Positions 5,888 through 8,953 of a stretch of DNA of 8,953 bases are shown here, piece by piece. The position numbers and the translations under genes are program-made. The DNA is taken from NCBI GenBank assembly GCA_002321305.1, contig DCMF01000100.1, positions 355 through 9,307 of the forward strand. The letters run 5' to 3'. The stretch comes from Verrucomicrobia bacterium UBA1629 (GTDB lineage: Bacteria; Verrucomicrobiota; Kiritimatiellia; RFP12; UBA1067). The first letter of the stretch is position 1; each line of letters starts with the position of its first letter. Below the pieces are notes generated by a model. The model saw nothing but the letters and a program-made list of their open reading frames with translations. It had not been told where the DNA came from and made no database searches.

Positions 5888-6666
5888 GACTGTTGTTGAC
5901 TGTCGCCGCCTGCGCATCCGCGCTTGCGGCAAGTGCCATCACTGCGACCAAAGAGTATGTGGACCGCAAAGACGCGACGAACGCCGTCGCGATTGCGGCG
6001 GAGGCGACCCGCGCGAAGAATGCGGAGTCCGCCAACGCCACGGCCGCGGCCGCGGCGAAGAGCGCCGCCGATAAGCATGCCGCCCGCACGGACAATCCGC
6101 ACAAGGTGACGGCGGCGCAGGTCGGCGCGTATACCAAGGCGCAAGTCGACAGCAAAGTGGCCGCCGCAACCCCCGGCAATTATGCCGCCGTTTCCAACAA
6201 GGCGATGACGGCCGTGCAGAAGGAGACCGACCCGACCATCAAGGCGTGGGCGAAGGCGGCGACAAAGCCGTCGTACACCGCGTCGGAAGTTGGTGCCGTG
6301 CCGAAGGGGCGAAAGGTGAATGGCAAGGCTCTCTCAGCCGATATTACGCTCGGCGCGGGGGACGTCGGGGCTTACACGAAGAGCGAGACGGACGGGAAGA
6401 TTTCGTCCGCGAACACCGCGCAGTTGAAGTCCGCCGCGTTTTCGAACGCGGTCTTGACGGTCGGGCTGAACATTTCGCAGGAGCAGGCGACCGTGCTGAA
6501 CGAAATCGCCAAAGCCTACGGCGGCTTCCCGATTGGCGGCACGGCAACGACCGTGGGCGGACTTCTCGCGGCTCTCGCGGCGGGTGTCGCGTGGCTGAAG
6601 AAGAAGACGAAAACAATCGAGGATACGGTCGGGGAAGCGAACGACCTCCTCGAGGAGGTGAAGTAA
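5884..6666 (+). CDS. Tail-fibre-like protein with N-terminal signal peptide and C-terminal hydrophobic segment
   Basis: The 260-residue product begins with a Sec-like leader: MR, a hydrophobic core (LLLTVAACASALAA) and ASA at 16-18 as a signal peptidase I site. VAAC (7-10) also matches a lipobox but is very close to the N-terminus. Residues 20-68 are an Ala-rich coiled coil beginning ATKEYVDRK. DNPHKVTAAQVGAYTK (70-85) is a common phage tail-fibre motif, and VGAYTKxxxDxK occurs twice (80-91 and 161-172). The stretch SYTASEVGAVPKGRKVNGKA (130-149), followed by LSADITLGAGDVGA, is another fibre-shaft pattern. Residues 222-238 (TTVGGLLAALAAGVAWL) form a hydrophobic segment followed by KKKTK and an acidic helix. 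A secreted, membrane-anchored fibre-like protein is unusual for a virion part. It could be a bacterial-surface product of the phage, or a fibre whose hydrophobic ends are used in assembly. Confidence 0.75.
   Translation: MRLLLTVAACASALAASAITATKEYVDRKDATNAVAIAAEATRAKNAESANATAAAAAKSAADKHAARTDNPHKVTAAQVGAYTKAQVDSKVAAATPGNYAAVSNKAMTAVQKETDPTIKAWAKAATKPSYTASEVGAVPKGRKVNGKALSADITLGAGDVGAYTKSETDGKISSANTAQLKSAAFSNAVLTVGLNISQEQATVLNEIAKAYGGFPIGGTATTVGGLLAALAAGVAWLKKKTKTIEDTVGEANDLLEEVK
6644..6661 (+). promoter_or_regulatory. Palindrome hiding the Shine-Dalgarno of the 65-residue gene
   Basis: ACCTCC TCGA GGAGGT (6644-6659) is a perfect 16-base palindrome that folds in RNA as a six-pair stem with a UCGA loop. 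Its 3' half is the near-perfect SD AGGAGGTGA (6653-6661), seven bases before ATG 6666 counting from the end of GGAGG. In free mRNA the SD would be paired. A ribosome finishing the fibre gene (stop at 6664-6666) would open it, so this looks like a translational-coupling device. The pairing is directly visible; the regulation is inferred. Confidence 0.6.
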
Positions 6667-6863
6667 TGTCTACCCTCGTCGAAAACGTAAACGCCATCGT
6701 CACGGCGAACAAGAACATCAAGGCGGCTCTCGCGGCCCAGCGCGTGGACGTCTCGGACTATACGCGCCTTTCGCAGGCCCCGGCAAAAATCGCCGCCATC
6801 AAGGGGCTCGAGGCGGCCGCTCCCAATACGCTGAGCGCGGGCTACGAATACATCGAAGTTTGA
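6666..6863 (+). CDS. Small tail-fibre-associated protein, 65 residues
   Basis: The start ATG 6666 shares one base with the fibre gene's TAA and has a near-consensus SD. The product has the pattern VNAIVTANKNIKAALAAQRV (8-27), then SDYTRLSQAPAKIAAI (30-45), ending in a short hydrophobic/acidic tail (YEYIEV). The arrangement 'IxxTKxxIKxAIxxKGVxVxxxxxfxxYaxKIxxI' is common inside phage tail-fibre and tail-tip proteins, where it forms a short helical module. Here it is a free-standing gene between a fibre-like gene and a large adhesin, so a linker, chaperone or fibre-tip role is plausible. The role is inferred; the presence of a real gene is well supported by coupling and codon use. Confidence 0.75.
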   Translation: MSTLVENVNAIVTANKNIKAALAAQRVDVSDYTRLSQAPAKIAAIKGLEAAAPNTLSAGYEYIEV

Positions 6864-6881
6864 CATTGAAAGGACGAAATC

Positions 6882-8953
6882 ATGGCAACCAAAATCTATT
6901 TGCCCACGAAGGCAGACCAGGAAGAGACGAACGCGAAGATTGACGCGCTCGCCCAAAAAGTCGCGGAACTCCAGTCCGCGCAGGCGACCCCGACGGCAAC
7001 CGTGGTCGTGCGTTTCAACTGGGAGGGGCAGACGTTCGAAGTTCCGAGCGACGCGGCGACGAAGACCGCGCTTTTGACGGGCGCGAAGGTGATTGTCCGC
7101 ATCCCGGGCGGCGAGGACTACACCCAGCCGCTCACCGCGCTCACGGGTTTTGCGGCGGCGTTTACGGTGCGGCTCACGGGCGCGGCCCTGACGGAGCCGG
7201 CGACCGTCTTTGTCCGCCTCGGCTCGACGGCTTATGCGACGACCGGCACGCGCGTCGACCTCACAATTGGAGGCTCGGCGACCGTCTACGTAAACTCGAA
7301 GCAGGCGAGCGGCGAGACCGTGGAAGTCTTCCGCGCCCAGCCGTATTCGGACAACCCCTCCGCCTCGTCCGACGCCCGCATCAAGGCGGGCAACTCGTAC
7401 CTCGGCGTCAAGATTACGACGGGGGGCACGGCGAAGACGCTGTTCGGCCACTGGGACGCCGGGCAGAAAACGTGGATTGACGAATCACTTACCGAGGTCG
7501 CGCTCTGGGATTTCGCGGACGGCGAGACCCCGACGAAGCGCGTCATCTCGGACATCGTGACGGACGGCTGGGTGCCGATCGAAGAGCGGCTGGACTGCTT
7601 GAAGAACATGAAGTGCGGGACGCTCTCTTATACGGACGGCAAGGTGACGGTCGGCGAGAACAAAATCATGCGCTACGACCCGGTGTGGATGAAGACCACG
7701 AAGGAAGAGGTCAACATGCCCATCGAGCAGTCGGACGGCACGCTCAAGGAGAACAAGGTCGTCTGCATCGTCAAATGGTACGCGAATTCGCAGGTGGACG
7801 AGAACTACCACCTCCTGCCGCTCTTCGAGCAGTACGTGCGGCAGTCTGACGGCACGTTTGCGGCGACCGCGTGTGCGCATGGCTACATCGCCCGGTATCC
7901 GATTGGCAACCTCGCGCAGGTGACGATTGACGGCGCGAAGGTCAATGCCCCGCAGTGGAAGGCGGGCAATGGAAAACAGTACGTTCCGGGCACCCGCAAC
8001 GACTGCCTGACGATTGCCCGCCGCCTGAACAAGCTGACGGCGACGCTGTCGTTCGAGGGCGAAGAGGCGGTGACAATCGCGCCGGACGAGACGAACCGCA
8101 CGTGGGGCATCGCGGGCACGGCGGAAATCGGCTTTCTGCAGAACATGGCCTACCTGTACTTTGGCGTCAACGTGCAGGGCGCGGCGAACAACAACGATTT
8201 CAGCAAGAACATCTTCCCCGGCATCTGCACGACCAATGTGCAGGCCACGACGAACGGCGCGACGGACTTCGTCCTCGCCGCGGGCAAATTCACGGGCGCG
8301 GTAAACACGGCCGCGACCACGAACAGCATCTCGTTCCTGGGCGTCGAGGACGGTTTGTGGTCGTCGACCGGCTGGTACATCGAGGACGTGACGCTCGTCA
8401 ACCGCCGCAAGGTCGTATCGGACGCAGACGGCAAGGCGACCGTCACATGGGACGGCGCGTGGCTTTATTCGCAGGACGCGGCGGACGTGACGCCCGGCGC
8501 AAAGAATATCGAAAACGAGACCTACGCGCTCGCGGATGACGCGCAGTCCTTCGAGGGACAGTTGAAGGCGAAGGGCTACCGCGAGATTGCGGGCGGCGTC
8601 GGCCTCGACGGTCAGAACTATCGCCAGTGTGCGGATACGACGGCCGGAGCACGCGACGTCTATCTTCCGGCCGCGAAGGACAAGCAGGCGCAGGACAATC
8701 TTAACAGCGGTGCATGCGACTGGCTTTCGCGCCAAACGACGCCGTCCGATTTCGGCTTCTCCGAGGAGACGGCCTACGCGGTCGGCGACTACGTCGTGCA
8801 GGGCGGCTCGCTCTACAAGTGCACGGCGGCGCATGCGGCGGGCGCGTGGAACGCGGAACATTTCACTGTGCAGAAGTCCGCGACCGTGACGCGCCGGTCG
8901 TACTATCTCGCCGCCCTCGGCGGCTACCGCTACCACGGTGCGGGGCTGGGTGC
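6882..8953 (+). CDS. Large receptor-binding tail protein with C-type-lectin/FGE-like C-terminus (3' end outside the window)
   Basis: The frame is open from ATG 6882 (AAAGGA at 6869-6874) to the right edge: 690 whole codons and no stop. An N-terminal coiled coil (ADQEETNAKIDALAQKVAEL, 11-30) is followed by beta-rich domains to about 230, probably for tail attachment. From about 235 the pattern is that of phage lectin-fold adhesins. IMRYDPVWMKT comes first, then ENYHLLPLFEQYVRQSDGTF with His310, matching the 'GFHVHPAFxxxDG' block, then the segment SFLGVEDGLWSSTGWYIEDV with Gly487 and Trp493, corresponding to the FGE-like 'GxEDLWGNxWEW' motif. A CBM5/12-like segment, AYAVGDYVVQGGSLYKC (631-647) to about 664, sits before RSYYLAALGGYRYHGAGLG (672-690), which corresponds to the 'RGGSWxxG' end of the fold. 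It probably binds host surface glycans. Family calls are by motif reading only. Confidence 0.85.
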   Translation, partial: MATKIYLPTKADQEETNAKIDALAQKVAELQSAQATPTATVVVRFNWEGQTFEVPSDAATKTALLTGAKVIVRIPGGEDYTQPLTALTGFAAAFTVRLTGAALTEPATVFVRLGSTAYATTGTRVDLTIGGSATVYVNSKQASGETVEVFRAQPYSDNPSASSDARIKAGNSYLGVKITTGGTAKTLFGHWDAGQKTWIDESLTEVALWDFADGETPTKRVISDIVTDGWVPIEERLDCLKNMKCGTLSYTDGKVTVGENKIMRYDPVWMKTTKEEVNMPIEQSDGTLKENKVVCIVKWYANSQVDENYHLLPLFEQYVRQSDGTFAATACAHGYIARYPIGNLAQVTIDGAKVNAPQWKAGNGKQYVPGTRNDCLTIARRLNKLTATLSFEGEEAVTIAPDETNRTWGIAGTAEIGFLQNMAYLYFGVNVQGAANNNDFSKNIFPGICTTNVQATTNGATDFVLAAGKFTGAVNTAATTNSISFLGVEDGLWSSTGWYIEDVTLVNRRKVVSDADGKATVTWDGAWLYSQDAADVTPGAKNIENETYALADDAQSFEGQLKAKGYREIAGGVGLDGQNYRQCADTTAGARDVYLPAAKDKQAQDNLNSGACDWLSRQTTPSDFGFSEETAYAVGDYVVQGGSLYKCTAAHAAGAWNAEHFTVQKSATVTRRSYYLAALGGYRYHGAGLG
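8919..8953 (+). other. Candidate start of a DGR-type variable region (cut by the window edge)
   Basis: The last codons read GG-YRYH-GAGLG, equivalent to GG-SWNN-GADAG in FGE/C-type-lectin tail proteins, where DGR target genes carry their variable region. The four codons after GlyGly are TAC, CGC, TAC and CAC, all NNY and each reachable from AAY by changing only adenine positions, as expected for A-directed mutagenesis. Only 35 bases are visible and no template copy is in the window, so this is a suggestion. Confidence 0.3.

Noticed and set aside
6516..7451. 311-codon minus-strand frame across the 65-residue and adhesin genes
   Set aside because: Spans two coupled + strand genes and reads as Arg-rich shadow sequence.
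7485..8936. 483-codon open frame on the minus strand opposite the adhesin gene
   Set aside because: Arg/Val/Ala-rich shadow created by G/C third positions of the + strand gene. The + frame has domain motifs and a good SD; the minus frame has neither.
1..8953. tRNA, rRNA or CRISPR array
   Set aside because: No cloverleaf-like run, no rRNA-like conserved blocks and no regularly spaced repeats were seen on either strand.

Overview
The window is part of the virion structural module of a tailed phage or prophage. Every gene I can support is on the + strand, and the genes are packed into one transcription-like unit with 4-base (ATGA/GTGA) or 1-base (TAATG) overlaps, or gaps of about 5-30 bases. 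The only larger gap is 112 bases after the capsid gene. The DNA is GC-rich, with strong G/C preference at third codon positions. That preference produces many long but false open frames on both strands. Most starts carry an AAGGA-type Shine-Dalgarno sequence 6-8 bases upstream, so the host is a bacterium with normal SD-led initiation. A Sec-type signal peptide on one tail gene suggests secretion is relevant. The host cannot be named from this sequence. No integrase, repressor, terminase or lysis gene lies in the window, so virulent phage and prophage cannot be told apart.

Layout, head module: portal protein of the lambda gpB type (left part cut by the window edge), a ClpP-like head maturation protease with a long coiled-coil tail that probably serves as scaffold, and the major capsid protein. 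These are followed by a 112-base gap holding two adjacent hairpins, the second a 21-bp perfect stem with A and T tracts that looks like a bidirectional intrinsic terminator or attenuator. Then come a small lambda gpFII-like connector candidate, a tail-terminator-like protein and a beta-rich protein that is probably the tail tube.

Layout, adhesion module: an unrecognised 182-residue protein, a 260-residue tail-fibre-like protein that unusually has both an N-terminal signal peptide and a C-terminal hydrophobic segment, a 65-residue protein resembling a motif often found inside tail fibres, and a large protein (more than 690 residues) that runs off the right edge. That last protein has a C-type-lectin / formylglycine-generating-enzyme-like C-terminal region with a chitin-binding-like (CBM5/12-type) segment. 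The window stops inside what looks like the position used as the variable region in diversity-generating retroelement (DGR) target proteins. This is the best lead to an unusual system, but no template repeat or reverse transcriptase is visible here.

Together the genes would build the head (portal, protease/scaffold, capsid), join it to the tail (connector, terminator, tube) and supply receptor-binding parts. No tape-measure protein or tail-assembly chaperone genes lie between the tube candidate and the fibre genes, so the gene order differs from lambda.
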